In this document: one piece after another, positions 5,101 through 5,459 of the stretch | How positions within the stretch are numbered: position 1 is the first letter of the stretch | Layout of the letters: the number at the start of each line of letters is the position of its first letter | Source of the DNA: Candidatus Thorarchaeota archaeon | GTDB taxonomy: Archaea; Asgardarchaeota; Thorarchaeia; Thorarchaeales; Thorarchaeaceae | Length of the DNA stretch: 5,459 bases | Reading direction: 5' to 3' | NCBI GenBank assembly: GCA_030638785.1 | Contig: DAOWDY010000223.1 | Span: 1-5,459 of the forward strand | Translations under genes and position numbers: made by a program | The notes under the pieces: model-generated | Told to the model about the DNA's origin: nothing | The model's input: the letters and a program-made list of their open reading frames with translations, nothing else | The model's database searches: none

Positions 5101-5459
5101 AACCAAACGTGATATCTATTTCATTCATCAATGGCTTGAGACCCTTGAATAGTAATAACAATGCAAGAAGCAATATGATTGCACCAGCAACTCCAGTACT
5201 GATGGTCAAACTCCATGCCACTATTTCCTCATTCAAATTGATACCAAGCCTTGCTAAGACGAAAGATGTCAAACCAAACAAACTTCCACACATTGAGAAG
5301 AATGCTGGAACCCTTCTGGACACACTGAGATTCATGAATTTCAGATCAAGTTCGATTGGTTTCTTCTGAACTGTTACCTTTGTTGTTTCAGTTCCAAGAG
5401 GTGTGAGAGTTCCATCTGCATTTACAACCTGGAATTCGACATTCAAATCGTATTCTCCA
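5099..5459 (-). CDS. Membrane protein with N-terminal beta-rich region, C-terminal part (5' end outside window)
   Basis: The frame stays open to the window edge (a Gly-Glu-Tyr-Asp stretch precedes the TTG at 5446), so the true start is beyond it; about 119 residues are visible. First comes a beta-strand-like, Thr/Val-rich region (about 5320-5459) resembling the end of an Ig-like or similar domain. Two hydrophobic spans follow (about 5240-5311 and 5147-5224), then the short tail KGLKPLMNEIDITFG. Arg-Arg just before the first span and Lys residues after the second suggest both ends of the hairpin face the cytoplasm, which would leave the beta region inside; a different topology is possible if more spans lie upstream. 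I do not recognise the family. The tail is repeated almost exactly by the relic at 2585-2650, so the genome has held at least two copies. It converges on the hydrolase gene across a shared terminator. Confidence 0.7.
   Translation of the reverse strand, partial: GEYDLNVEFQVVNADGTLTPLGTETTKVTVQKKPIELDLKFMNLSVSRRVPAFFSMCGSLFGLTSFVLARLGINLNEEIVAWSLTISTGVAGAIILLLALLLLFKGLKPLMNEIDITFG

Noticed and set aside
5109..5369. Plus-strand open frame opposite the minus-strand membrane protein
   Set aside because: The minus frame has two clear membrane spans, an open 5' end and a paralogous relic whose silent changes confirm it; the plus frame has none of these.
5444..5446. TTG at 5446 as the start of the minus-strand membrane protein
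   Set aside because: The frame continues to the window edge in beta-strand-like sequence, so the gene is cut by the window and this codon is internal.

Overview
The window looks like a piece of an archaeal chromosome of moderate GC, probably environmental. The reasons are a textbook archaeal TATA element (TTTAAATA) with a purine-rich BRE-like flank ahead of the gene at 2857, GGTG/GGAGG-type ribosome binding sites, T-rich terminators, and a cysteine-rich ferredoxin pair of a kind common in anaerobic archaea. An Asgard (Thorarchaeia-like) origin would fit, but this is a guess from overall gene style and not a placement.

Layout: (1) 1-435 (+) is the C-terminal part of a carbamoyltransferase of the ornithine/N-acetylornithine class, ending at a hairpin plus T-rich terminator. 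(2) 506-1129 (-) holds two tandem paralogous genes for small charged helical proteins of unknown function. (3) 1130-1421 is a divergent intergenic region with several short inverted repeats and candidate promoters for both sides. (4) 1422-2569 (+) is a two-gene operon for iron-sulfur electron carriers: a 289-residue protein with 16 cysteines, whose first ferredoxin motif has lost one cysteine, and an 88-residue two-cluster ferredoxin. (5) 2570-2856 holds a short relic, on the minus strand, of the 3' end of a gene related to the one at 5099, followed by the strongest promoter in the window and a perfect palindrome at the expected transcription start. (6) 2857-5061 (+) is a two-gene operon for an unknown six-span membrane protein and an exported serine hydrolase of the beta-lactamase class C/NylB fold with a C-terminal membrane anchor. 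(7) 5099-5459 (-) is the C-terminal part of a membrane protein, converging on the hydrolase across a shared bidirectional terminator.

How the genes may work together: the Fe-S pair has no catalytic partner in view and probably passes electrons to an enzyme encoded elsewhere. The six-span protein and the anchored hydrolase are co-transcribed and probably act together at the outer face of the membrane. I see no CRISPR array, tRNA, rRNA, insertion sequence or recognised defence system. The least expected things here are the hidden gene relic at 2585-2650, the duplicated small helical genes, the altered Fe-S ligand set, and the unassigned membrane protein paired with a hydrolase.
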